DNA from: Solwaraspora sp. WMMA2065
GTDB taxonomy: Bacteria > Actinomycetota > Actinomycetes > Mycobacteriales > Micromonosporaceae
DNA: 64,000 nt
Assembly: GCF_030345075.1 (NCBI RefSeq)
Contig: NZ_CP128361.1
Coordinates: forward strand, 4,216,001-4,280,000
Reading direction: 5' to 3'
The notes beneath the pieces are model-generated. The model did not search any database. It saw only the letters and a program-made list of their open reading frames with translations, and was not told where the DNA came from. Below, in pieces: positions 52,823 to 60,852 of this stretch. Numbering within the stretch: position 1 is the first letter of the stretch; every line of letters begins with the position of its first letter. A program made the position numbers and the translations under genes.

Positions 52823-54787
52823 ATGAGCGAAACGCTGGAGAATCTACTTCAGGAGAATCGCCGGTTCGAGCCGCCCGCCGAGCTGGCCGGGGCGGCCAAC
52901 GTCACTGCGGCCGCGTACGACGAGGCAGCCGCCGACCGGCTCGGCTTCTGGGCGGACCAGGCCCGCCGGCTGCACTGGGCCAAGGAGTGGGACCAGGTGT
53001 TGGACTGGTCGAACCCGCCGTTCGCCAAGTGGTTCGTCGGCGGTCAGCTCAACGTCGCGTACAACTGTCTGGACCGGCACGTCGCCGCCGGGGCCGGCGA
53101 CCGGGTCGCCATCCACTGGGAGGGTGAGCCGGGCGACACCCGCACCATCACCTACGCCGACCTGCACCGGATGACCTGCCAGGCGGCGAACGCGCTGACC
53201 GACCTCGGTGTGACGGCGGGTGACCGGGTGGCGATCTACCTGCCGATGATCCCGGAGGCCGCGGTCGCGATGCTGGCCTGCGCCCGGATCGGCGCGACGC
53301 ACAACGTCGTGTTCGGCGGCTTCTCGGTCGACGCGCTCTCCGGCCGGGTACAGGACGCCAGCGCCAAGGTGATCATCACCGCCGACGGCGGCTACCGGCG
53401 CGGCAAGCCCTCGGCCCTGAAGCCGACCGTCGACGAGGCGGTGGCCCAGTGCCCGTCGGTGGAGCGTGTCCTGGTGGTCCGGCGGACCGGCGAGGAGGTC
53501 ACCTGGACCGACAAGGATCACTGGTGGCATGAGACGGTGGAGAAAGCGAGCACCGAACACGAGGCGCAGCCGTTCGACGCCGAGCAGCCGCTGTTCATCC
53601 TCTACACCAGCGGCACCACGGCCAAGCCCAAGGGCATCCTGCACACCACCGGCGGCTACCTCACCCAGGCGTCGTACACCCATCACGCGGTCTTCGACCT
53701 CAAGCCGGAGGCCGACGTCTACTGGTGCACCGCCGACATCGGCTGGGTCACCGGGCACTCGTACATCGTGTACGGTCCGCTGTCCAACGGCGCAACCCAG
53801 CTGATGTACGAGGGCACCCCGGACACCCCGAACAAGGGCCGGTTCTGGGAGCTCGTACAGAAGTACAAGGTGAGCATCCTCTACACCGCGCCGACGCTGA
53901 TCCGCACCATGATGAAGTGGGGTGAGGACATCCCGGCCGGGTACGACCTCAGTTCGCTGCGGCTGCTCGGCAGCGTCGGTGAGCCGATCAACCCGGAGGC
54001 CTGGATGTGGTACCGGGAACACATCGGCGGGGGCCGGTGTCCGATCGTGGACACCTGGTGGCAGACCGAGACGGGCTCGATCATGATCTCGCCGTTGCCC
54101 GGGGTGACCGCCACCAAGCCGGGCAGCGCGATGACCCCGCTGCCCGGGATCAGCGCCGACGTGGTCGACGACCAGGCCGAGTCGGTGCCCGACGGCGGCG
54201 GCGGTTACCTGGTGCTACGCGAGCCGTGGCCGTCGATGCTGCGCACCATCTGGGGCGACGACCAGCGGTTCATCGACACCTACTGGTCCCGGTTCGACAA
54301 GATGTACTTCGCCGGTGACGGGGCCAAGAAGGACGCCGACGGGCACGTCTGGCTGCTCGGTCGGGTGGACGACGTGATGCTGGTTTCCGGGCACAACATC
54401 TCCACCACCGAGGTGGAGTCGGCGCTGGTGTCGCACCCGTCGGTGGCGGAGGCCGCCGTGGTCGGCGCCACCGACCCGACCACCGGTCAGGCCATCGTCG
54501 CGTTCACCATCCCGCGCGGCAGCGCGGACATCGCGGGCGAGGCCGGCGAGGCGCTGATCCAGGAGCTGCGCAACCATGTGGCGCGTACGCTCGGGCCGAT
54601 CGCCAAGCCCCGCCAGATCATGCTGGTGCCGGAGCTGCCGAAGACCCGCTCCGGCAAGATCATGCGCCGGTTGCTGCGGGACGTGGCCGAGAACCGGTCG
54701 CTCGGCGACGTGACCACGCTGCAGGACTCCACCGTGATGGAGCTGATCTCCTCCGGCATGCAGGGTGGCAAGTCCGACGACGGCTGA
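52823..54787 (+). CDS. acs: Acetyl-CoA synthetase
   Basis: A 654-aa AMP-forming ligase. ATP loop LYTSGTTAKPKG, WCTADIGWVTGHSYIVYGPL, DTWWQTETG, and the C-terminal PKTRSGKIMRR, where the lysine is the usual regulatory acetylation site. It converts acetate, ATP and CoA to acetyl-CoA, also a precursor for the polyketide. GAGGAG precedes ATG 52823. Confidence 0.96.
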   Translation: MSETLENLLQENRRFEPPAELAGAANVTAAAYDEAAADRLGFWADQARRLHWAKEWDQVLDWSNPPFAKWFVGGQLNVAYNCLDRHVAAGAGDRVAIHWEGEPGDTRTITYADLHRMTCQAANALTDLGVTAGDRVAIYLPMIPEAAVAMLACARIGATHNVVFGGFSVDALSGRVQDASAKVIITADGGYRRGKPSALKPTVDEAVAQCPSVERVLVVRRTGEEVTWTDKDHWWHETVEKASTEHEAQPFDAEQPLFILYTSGTTAKPKGILHTTGGYLTQASYTHHAVFDLKPEADVYWCTADIGWVTGHSYIVYGPLSNGATQLMYEGTPDTPNKGRFWELVQKYKVSILYTAPTLIRTMMKWGEDIPAGYDLSSLRLLGSVGEPINPEAWMWYREHIGGGRCPIVDTWWQTETGSIMISPLPGVTATKPGSAMTPLPGISADVVDDQAESVPDGGGGYLVLREPWPSMLRTIWGDDQRFIDTYWSRFDKMYFAGDGAKKDADGHVWLLGRVDDVMLVSGHNISTTEVESALVSHPSVAEAAVVGATDPTTGQAIVAFTIPRGSADIAGEAGEALIQELRNHVARTLGPIAKPRQIMLVPELPKTRSGKIMRRLLRDVAENRSLGDVTTLQDSTVMELISSGMQGGKSDDG

Positions 54788-54804
54788 CGTCCGCCGCCAA
54801 TGGT

Positions 54805-54858
54805 GGTGGTGGTGCGGCCCGGCGGACCACCGGTGGTGGTGCGGCCCGGCGTACCGCC
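54805..54858. repeat. 27-bp tandem duplication after acs
   Basis: Two adjacent 27-bp copies (54805-54831, 54832-54858) begin GGTGGTGGTGCGGCCCGGCG and differ at a few positions. They contain ACCACCGGTGGT, a 12-bp palindrome at the junction, which may help end acs transcription. The rest of 54788-55108 holds the next gene's promoter and leader. Confidence 0.65.
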
Positions 54859-55017
54859 GACGTGAACAGCTCGTGGCCGGTCCGGTCGCTTCGGCGGCCG
54901 GGCCGGCCACTTTTCACGGCGTGATCGTTGTGACATATCAGGGCGATCCAGCCGGGAGCGTGAAACAAATCGACGCATTGACCTTCACAGAGGTTCCCTC
55001 GGGTGACTAGGTTCACG

Positions 55018-55040
55018 GTGGCCCCAACGACGGGGGCCAC
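55018..55040 (+). promoter_or_regulatory. Leader hairpin upstream of the metalloprotease gene
   Basis: GTGGCCCC (55018-55025) pairs with GGGGCCAC (55033-55040) in the 5' region of the M6 protease gene. A possible promoter, TTCACA (54984) and TAGGTT (55008) with an 18-bp gap, lies just upstream. Role inferred. Confidence 0.35.
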
Positions 55041-55108
55041 ATCGTCCGGAGATCGTGCCGCCCTCACCCAAGTGGCGGCGTCGATTCCCCCGAACCGGAG
55101 GTAACCAG

Positions 55109-57502
55109 GTGCGCAAAGTCATGGTGGGGATGCTCACCGTGTCGCTCGCCTCGGGCATGGGCTTTGCTCTACCCGCGACGGCGATGGCCGCACCATCGGT
55201 GGACACACCGGTGGCGGCTCCTTCCCGGGCCGAAACCCCGAGCCTCGACGACCTACCCAACCCGCTCGGCGAGAAGCGTCGTGAGCTGCGCGAACGAGCA
55301 GTGAGCGAAGTGGTCAGTGGCCGGCTCACCCCGGAACGGCGCGGTGCGAGCACCGTCGCGAAGGTCGGTGAGACGTCGGGCACCGGCGTCGCCGGCCGGG
55401 CCGCCCGTGGCGGCGCCGGGTCCGGCAAGGACCAGTACGTCGAGTTGGAGCGGGAGACCACCGACCGGATCTTCGTGATCCTGGCGGAGTTCGGCAACGA
55501 ACGGCACCCGGCCTACCCCGACGTGGACAGCAACCCGGACTGGGACGGCCCGGCCCGGTTCGACGGACCGCTGCACAACGAAATCCCCGAGCCGGACCGG
55601 ACGGTCGACAACACCACCATCTGGCAGGCCGACTACTCCCCCGAGCACTACCGGGACCTCTACTTCGGCGCCGGTGAAGGCGTCGAGTCGGTCAGGACCT
55701 ACTACGAGACCCAGTCCTCCGGGCGGTACAGCGTCGAGGGCACCGTCACCGACTGGGTCAAGGTCCGCTACAACGAGGCCCGGTACGGCCGGGACCTCTG
55801 CGGTGGCAACGTCTGCAGCAACGTCTGGCAGCTGCTGCGCGATGCCGCCAACCAGTGGGTTGCCGACCAGCAGGCGCTCGGCCGCACCGACGAGGAGATC
55901 GCCGCCGAGCTGCGTGAGTTCGACAAGTGGGACCGGTACGACTTCGACGGTGACGGCGACTTCAACGAGGCCGACGGCTACATCGACCACTTCCAGATCG
56001 TGCACGCCGGTGGCGACCAGGCCGACCGTGACCCGTGGCAGGGTGAGGACGCGATCTGGAGCCACCGCTGGTACGCCTTCGCCACCGACATCGGGCTGAC
56101 CGGCCCGGCGCAGAACCCCGCCGGTGGCACCCAGATCGGCGACAGCGGGCTGTGGATCGGCGACTACACCATCCAGCCGGAGAACGGCGGACTGAGCGTC
56201 TTCGTCCACGAGTACGGCCACGATCTGGGCCTGCCGGACGATTACGACACCTCCGGCGGCGGTGACAACAACAACGAGCACTGGACGCTGATGGCGCAGA
56301 GCCGCCTCGGTGCCGCCACTGACGGCGGGATCGGTGAGCGCCCCGGTGACCTCGGTGCCTGGAACAAGCTGCAGCTCGGCTGGTTGGACTACGAGGTGGT
56401 GGTGGCCGGGCAGAAACGCACCCTGCACCTGGGTCCACAGGAGTACAACACCAAGCGGGCCCAGGCGGTCATCGTCGTGCTGCCGAAGAAGGAGGTCACC
56501 ACCGAGCTCGGCGAGCCGTACGCCGGTGAGATGCAGTACTTCTCCGGCAACGAGGACGACATGAGCAACACGATGACCCGTGAGTTCGACCTCGCCGGTG
56601 CCTCGACCGCCGCACTGTCGATGAAGGCGCGTTACGACATCGAGGACGACTACGACTACCTGTACTTCCAGGCGTCGGCCGACGGTGGGGCGAGCTGGAC
56701 CTCCCTCGAAGGCACCGTCAACGGTGTCCCGTACGGCACCGACGGCAGCGGCACCCCGGCGATCGACAGCTCGACCGGTGGCCAGTGGGTCGACATCAAC
56801 GTGCCGCTGGACGCGTACGCCGGGGACGCCGTACTGGTCCGGCTGCTCTACCGCACCGACGGCGCGGTGGCGTACGGCGGCTTCTTCGGCGACGAGATGA
56901 CCGTGACCGCCGACGGCGCACCGATCTTCACCGACGGTGCCGAGGGTGCCGGTGGCTGGGACCTCGACGGTTGGACCACCGTCGGGGCCAGCGTGACCGC
57001 CGACTACGACAACTACTACATCGCCGGGCACCGCTCGTACGTCTCGTACGACCGCTACCTGGAGACCGGCCCGTACTACTTCGGGTACGCCGACACCAAG
57101 CCCGACATGGTGGACCACTACCCGTACCAGGAGGGTCTGCTCATCTCCTACTGGGACACCTCCCAGGTCGACAACAACACCAACGTGCACCCGGGTGAGG
57201 GGCGCAACCTGTACATTGACTCGCGGCCGCGGCCGATGTACAACCTGACCGGCGCGCCGTGGCGGGCCCGGGTCCAGGTGTACGACGCGCCGTTCAGCCT
57301 CGAGAAGGCCGACGGGTTCACCCTGCACATCAACGGCGAACCGCACTGGGTACGCGGCCAGGCGGCGCAGCCGCTGTTCAACGACACCCGGAAGTACTTC
57401 TACGAGGAACTGCCCAACCACGGGGTGAAGCTGCCCGCGGTCGGCGTGAAGATCCGGGTGGTGTCGGTGGACGGCACCACGATGAAGATCCGGGTCTCCT
57501 GA
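55109..57502 (+). CDS. Secreted immune-inhibitor-A-type metalloprotease (M6)
   Basis: A 797-aa exported protease: signal peptide (MLTVSLASGMGFALPATAMA), propeptide, then an M6 catalytic domain with zinc motif VFVHEYGHDLGLPDDYD (H367, E368, H371). A calcium-type loop DFDGDGDFNEADG precedes it. The C-terminal half has a jelly-roll-like domain (YDYLYFQASADGGASW). GTG 55109 follows CGGAGG. Bacillus InhA degrades host and antimicrobial proteins. Here it is probably a general extracellular protease of a soil actinomycete. Confidence 0.93.
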   Translation: MRKVMVGMLTVSLASGMGFALPATAMAAPSVDTPVAAPSRAETPSLDDLPNPLGEKRRELRERAVSEVVSGRLTPERRGASTVAKVGETSGTGVAGRAARGGAGSGKDQYVELERETTDRIFVILAEFGNERHPAYPDVDSNPDWDGPARFDGPLHNEIPEPDRTVDNTTIWQADYSPEHYRDLYFGAGEGVESVRTYYETQSSGRYSVEGTVTDWVKVRYNEARYGRDLCGGNVCSNVWQLLRDAANQWVADQQALGRTDEEIAAELREFDKWDRYDFDGDGDFNEADGYIDHFQIVHAGGDQADRDPWQGEDAIWSHRWYAFATDIGLTGPAQNPAGGTQIGDSGLWIGDYTIQPENGGLSVFVHEYGHDLGLPDDYDTSGGGDNNNEHWTLMAQSRLGAATDGGIGERPGDLGAWNKLQLGWLDYEVVVAGQKRTLHLGPQEYNTKRAQAVIVVLPKKEVTTELGEPYAGEMQYFSGNEDDMSNTMTREFDLAGASTAALSMKARYDIEDDYDYLYFQASADGGASWTSLEGTVNGVPYGTDGSGTPAIDSSTGGQWVDINVPLDAYAGDAVLVRLLYRTDGAVAYGGFFGDEMTVTADGAPIFTDGAEGAGGWDLDGWTTVGASVTADYDNYYIAGHRSYVSYDRYLETGPYYFGYADTKPDMVDHYPYQEGLLISYWDTSQVDNNTNVHPGEGRNLYIDSRPRPMYNLTGAPWRARVQVYDAPFSLEKADGFTLHINGEPHWVRGQAAQPLFNDTRKYFYEELPNHGVKLPAVGVKIRVVSVDGTTMKIRVS

Positions 57503-57520
57503 CCCGGCGGTGACGCGGTC

Positions 57521-57609
57521 CCGGCCGGCCGGTGGAACTCCGGCCGGCCGGTGGAACTCCGGCCGGCCGGTGGAACTCCGGCCGGCCGGTGGAACTCCGG
57601 CCGGCCGGG
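57521..57609. repeat. 19-bp tandem repeat, about 4.7 copies
   Basis: The unit CCGGCCGGCCGGTGGAACT occurs four times without change (57521, 57540, 57559, 57578) and then partially. It fills the gap between the metalloprotease stop and the lipoprotein start. Each unit contains the palindromic CCGGCCGG. It may terminate transcription or be a slippage-prone minisatellite. 19 bp is not a multiple of 3, so it is unlikely to be coding. Confidence 0.85.
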
Positions 57610-57624
57610 CAGCGTCCAACCGGC

Positions 57625-58134
57625 ATGGCAGTACCGAAGCTGATCCGACAGTCAGCCCTCCGGGCCGTCGCCGCCATGCTGACCGGCGTGGCGCTGATCG
57701 CCGTCGCCGGTTGCGGTGGCGATCCCACGTCAGGAGCACCGATGCCGGCGACCCCGGACGCCTCGCAGAGCGGAACCGACGGGCCGGATGCCCCGCAGAC
57801 CGGATCCAACGAACCGGCGACACCGATCCCGTCCGAGACTCCGGGCCTGTCCCGGACCGAACCGCCGACACTGCCCCGACCCGGGACACCCCCGAAAACC
57901 CCGTCCGACCTGATCACCGGCGACTGGCTGGTCGGCACGGTGACCCGGGGTGGCACCGGACCCTGCTACGGGCTGGTCACCGACGACGGGACCGAACACG
58001 CGCTGTACGGCGACGACGGCACCACACTCACCCAGCACACCCGGATCCGGGTGAAGATGGCTCCGCTGCGGATCCGGATCTACTGCGGGCCGGGCCAGCA
58101 CTGGCAGCTGATCCGGGCGGAGGTCATCCGGTGA
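57625..58134 (+). CDS. Putative lipoprotein
   Basis: A 169-aa protein with a signal peptide and lipobox (LIAVAGC). Then come ~55 residues rich in Pro, Thr and Ser, and a compact C-terminal domain (GDWLVGTVTRGGTGPCYGLV ... RIRIYCGPGQHW) with two cysteines that could form a disulfide. It resembles small beta-barrel surface lipoproteins but I cannot name a family. I choose ATG 57625 since upstream frames lie in the repeat. It converges with the next gene (11-bp overlap). Confidence 0.72.
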   Translation: MAVPKLIRQSALRAVAAMLTGVALIAVAGCGGDPTSGAPMPATPDASQSGTDGPDAPQTGSNEPATPIPSETPGLSRTEPPTLPRPGTPPKTPSDLITGDWLVGTVTRGGTGPCYGLVTDDGTEHALYGDDGTTLTQHTRIRVKMAPLRIRIYCGPGQHWQLIRAEVIR

Positions 58135-59374
58135 CGCCGTCGGCCAGCTCCAGCCAGTGGTAGTCGTGCTGGCACGGCGGGCCGGCGGCCAGCCCCAGCC
58201 GGCGGGCGTCCAGATCGATCAGCACCGAGTAGACCGTCTCCGCCTGGTCCGCCGGTGCGTCCCGCTCGTCGAGATGCCGACAGATCGCCAGCGGCAAGCC
58301 CAGATGATCATGGAACACGTCGGCCAGGTCGGCGAGGGTCAACGGCGCACCGGCCGCCCGTTCGGCCAGTAGCCGGCGGGCCCGCGCCGCCCGGAACATC
58401 GACGAGCCGCCGAGGTTCTTCGCCGTGTCCCGCACCGGCAGGGCCGTCTCCAGGTGGTTCGCGTGGGTGAGCACCCCGTCCACCGGGTGGGTCCACCCGA
58501 CGTCGCCGGGGACCACCTCCAAGTCGAGCAGTTCCCCACCGGCCGGGCCGGCCTGGCCGAGCAGCAGGTTGATCGACGCGTTTCGGGGGGTACGGAAGGC
58601 CACCCGGGTCGCCTGGCCGAGGCTGCCGGCTTCCAGCACCGCGCGTAGCAGCACGTGGTACGGCACCCCGGGCGATCGGCCCGGCGCCAGCCCGTCCCGG
58701 TCGCTGCCGAGCATGTTGATGCAGACTCCCAGCCCTGCCGAGTTCAGCCCGGCCTTGGCGAGCATGCCCGCCTCGGTGAGGGTGAGCACGGTCAGCCCTC
58801 GCTCGTCCGTGGTCCGCAGCAGCACCATCGTGTCCCGCTGGTCGGGATGCCAGTCCCAGTTCTGCCCGAGCAGCAGATGGCCGTCGGCGGTCCGCGAGCC
58901 GAGTACCCCGGCTGCCGTACAGCCGCCGGCCGAACCGTCCGGACCGACGTCACGGCCGGAGCCGGAGCCCAGGTCGGGATCGGTGGGTTCGGTATCGGTG
59001 GGGTCGCTTGGCGGCGGGTCGGCCGCCGTCCGCCCGGTGCCGTACAGCAGTTCGGTACGGGCGTTCAGCGCGTAGACCTCGTCGACGTGCACCCCTGCTC
59101 CGCCGGCCACCGCGTCGAGCGCCTCGACGATCCTCGGGTGGGCCGCCCGGCTCGCGTTGCGGAAGGTGCCGCCGGCGATCCGTACCGCCGACCTGCTCAA
59201 CCCGGCCTCGTCGCGGAACCGCCGCAGGTAGTGCTCGATGTTGCGGGCGATCACCGACGCCGCCGCCGCACCGTAGCCGGCGCCGTACTCGGCCGGCGGC
59301 CCGGCGACGTTGATCAACGGGACGGGTGGCGGTGGGGCGTTGCCCGGATCGGGTCCGGCAGCATCGTCGGCCAT
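58124..59374 (-). CDS. Acyl-CoA:6-aminopenicillanate acyltransferase-like (C45) Ntn hydrolase
   Basis: A 416-aa protein with the AAT/C45 pattern: an N-terminal EVDE-like segment (GAGVHVDEVYALNARTELLY), then a cysteine in GGCTAAGVLGS (C152) followed by LLGQNWDWHP, and later LTEAGMLAKAGLNSAGLGV and LTHANHLE. In the family, autocleavage before the Cys frees the nucleophile. A Pro/Asp/Gly-rich insertion (about 120-145) sits just before the cleavage site. Substrate unknown. Possibly acyl amides or peptides. Confidence 0.87.
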   Translation of the reverse strand: MADDAAGPDPGNAPPPPVPLINVAGPPAEYGAGYGAAAASVIARNIEHYLRRFRDEAGLSRSAVRIAGGTFRNASRAAHPRIVEALDAVAGGAGVHVDEVYALNARTELLYGTGRTAADPPPSDPTDTEPTDPDLGSGSGRDVGPDGSAGGCTAAGVLGSRTADGHLLLGQNWDWHPDQRDTMVLLRTTDERGLTVLTLTEAGMLAKAGLNSAGLGVCINMLGSDRDGLAPGRSPGVPYHVLLRAVLEAGSLGQATRVAFRTPRNASINLLLGQAGPAGGELLDLEVVPGDVGWTHPVDGVLTHANHLETALPVRDTAKNLGGSSMFRAARARRLLAERAAGAPLTLADLADVFHDHLGLPLAICRHLDERDAPADQAETVYSVLIDLDARRLGLAAGPPCQHDYHWLELADGVTG

Positions 59375-59534
59375 CCGGCAACGGTATCGCCGCCCGGTCG
59401 GGTCCCGCCGCCAGCAGCGGAAGTCAGCCACCCCCGGTGGACACCCGGAGCCGACGCCGGTGATCACCCTGAATCAACCTCTATTGTTTGCCCAGGCCGG
59501 ATACGGTGGTGCGGGGCCGGCCTACGCTGTCGCC

Positions 59535-60473
59535 ATGGGAGAACGTGGCAGGACAGCGGGCCCGGTCGACGAGTCCTGTGTGCTCATCAAGGGCCCCTGG
59601 GAGCACCGGTACGTCGGCGCCAACGGCAGCCGGTTCCACGTGGTCGAGGCCGGCACCGGCCCGCTGGTCCTGTTCCTGCACGGCTTTCCCGAGTTCTGGT
59701 GGGCCTGGCACGAGATGCTGCCGGCGGTGGCCGACGCCGGTTACCGTGCCGTGGCGGTCGACATGCGGGGATTCGGGGCGAGTGACAAGCCGCCGCGCGG
59801 GTATGACGGATACACCCTGGCCGCCGACGTCACCGGCATGATCAGGGCGCTCGGTGAGCGCTCGGCGGTCATCGTCGGCGCCGGCTTCGGCGGCATGATC
59901 GGGTGGACCGCCGCCGCGTTCCACCCGAGGATGGTGCGCCGGCTGGTCGTGATCGGGGCCGCTCACCCGCTGCGGCTCCGCTCGGCGATCTTCACCGACC
60001 CGCGTGGGCAGGCCGCCGCCTCCACCCCGTCGCTACGCTTCCAGCTGCCCCGCTACGAGCACGTGCTGACCCGCGACGACGCGGCGATGGTCGGAGGGTT
60101 CCTCCGCCAGTGGGGTGGGCCGGTGTGGACCGGCGGAGCCCGGTTCGCCGAGTACGAACAGCTGTGCCGGACCGCGATGCGGATCCCGCAGGCGTCGTTC
60201 TGCGCGTTGGAGGGGTACCGCTGGGCGTTCCGGTCGCTGCTGCGGCTGCACGGCTACCGCTTCGTCAAGCTGTTGCAGGAGCCGCTGGTGACACCGACGT
60301 TGCAACTGCACGGGGCGTTGGACCCGGCGGTGCTGCCCCGGACGGCGCAGGGCTCCGGGCGGTACGTGATCGCCCCGTACGAGTGGCGGCTGCTGGACGA
60401 GGTTGGGCACTTTCCGCACGTCGAGTCGCCGGAGGTGGTGCTCGGCGAGGTGCTGCGCTGGGCCAAGAGCTGA
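59535..60473 (+). CDS. Alpha/beta-hydrolase (epoxide-hydrolase-like) lacking its nucleophile
   Basis: A 312-aa alpha/beta fold. The oxyanion region HGFPEFWW, DMRGFGASDKP, the acid in HGALDPAVL and the histidine in DEVGHFPH are all conserved. The nucleophile elbow, however, reads VGAGFGG where the family has GHDWGG or GxSxG, so position 117 is Gly instead of Asp/Ser. Catalysis by the usual mechanism is unlikely. The position near acs corresponds to ephE of Mycobacterium. TACGCT upstream of ATG 59535 suggests a leaderless transcript. Confidence 0.82.
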   Translation: MGERGRTAGPVDESCVLIKGPWEHRYVGANGSRFHVVEAGTGPLVLFLHGFPEFWWAWHEMLPAVADAGYRAVAVDMRGFGASDKPPRGYDGYTLAADVTGMIRALGERSAVIVGAGFGGMIGWTAAAFHPRMVRRLVVIGAAHPLRLRSAIFTDPRGQAAASTPSLRFQLPRYEHVLTRDDAAMVGGFLRQWGGPVWTGGARFAEYEQLCRTAMRIPQASFCALEGYRWAFRSLLRLHGYRFVKLLQEPLVTPTLQLHGALDPAVLPRTAQGSGRYVIAPYEWRLLDEVGHFPHVESPEVVLGEVLRWAKS

Positions 60474-60489
60474 CCCGCGACCCGGCCGG

Positions 60490-60852
60490 TCAGACCCGGT
60501 GCTCGCGCAGCTCGGTCACCTCGTTGGCTGCCGCCCAGCCCTGGTAGACACCGAAGTCGAACTCCTCCAGCCCGAGCGACTGGGCGACCGGGGCGCGACC
60601 GCCGGTGTACTCGACCCGCAGCCAGCCGTCGTGCTTGGCGAGCACGACGAACGGCTGGCCGTGCCAGGTGCAGGTGGTACGCACGTACGCCAAGTCGTCG
60701 ACCTCGGACATCGGCACCACCCGGACGTATCGGCCGGAGCGGATCGCGGTGAAGCCGTCGCCCTCGGTCGGCTGGTAGATCCGCACCTCGTCGCCGGCCG
60801 GGCTGGCGTCGTACTCCTGCCCCTGCCAGCGGGCGACGTAGCCGTCGCGCAT
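60490..60852 (-). CDS. Hypothetical protein, SseB-partner
   Basis: A 120-aa beta-rich protein (YVARWQGQEYDASPAGDEVRI, GRYVRVVPMSEVDDLAYVRT, WLRVEYTGG) with no known motif. ATG 60852 follows AAGGAGGA and overlaps the upstream stop. Possibly a small partner of the SseB-like protein in a type VII secretion locus. Confidence 0.7.
   Translation of the reverse strand: MRDGYVARWQGQEYDASPAGDEVRIYQPTEGDGFTAIRSGRYVRVVPMSEVDDLAYVRTTCTWHGQPFVVLAKHDGWLRVEYTGGRAPVAQSLGLEEFDFGVYQGWAAANEVTELREHRV

Noticed and set aside
57521-57609. CRISPR array
   Set aside because: The 19-bp units are directly adjacent without spacers, and no cas genes are present.
55253-57889. An 878-codon open frame opposite the metalloprotease gene
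   Set aside because: Antisense artefact: Val/Arg/Gly-rich composition, while the + strand shows the HEYGH zinc motif and a signal peptide.
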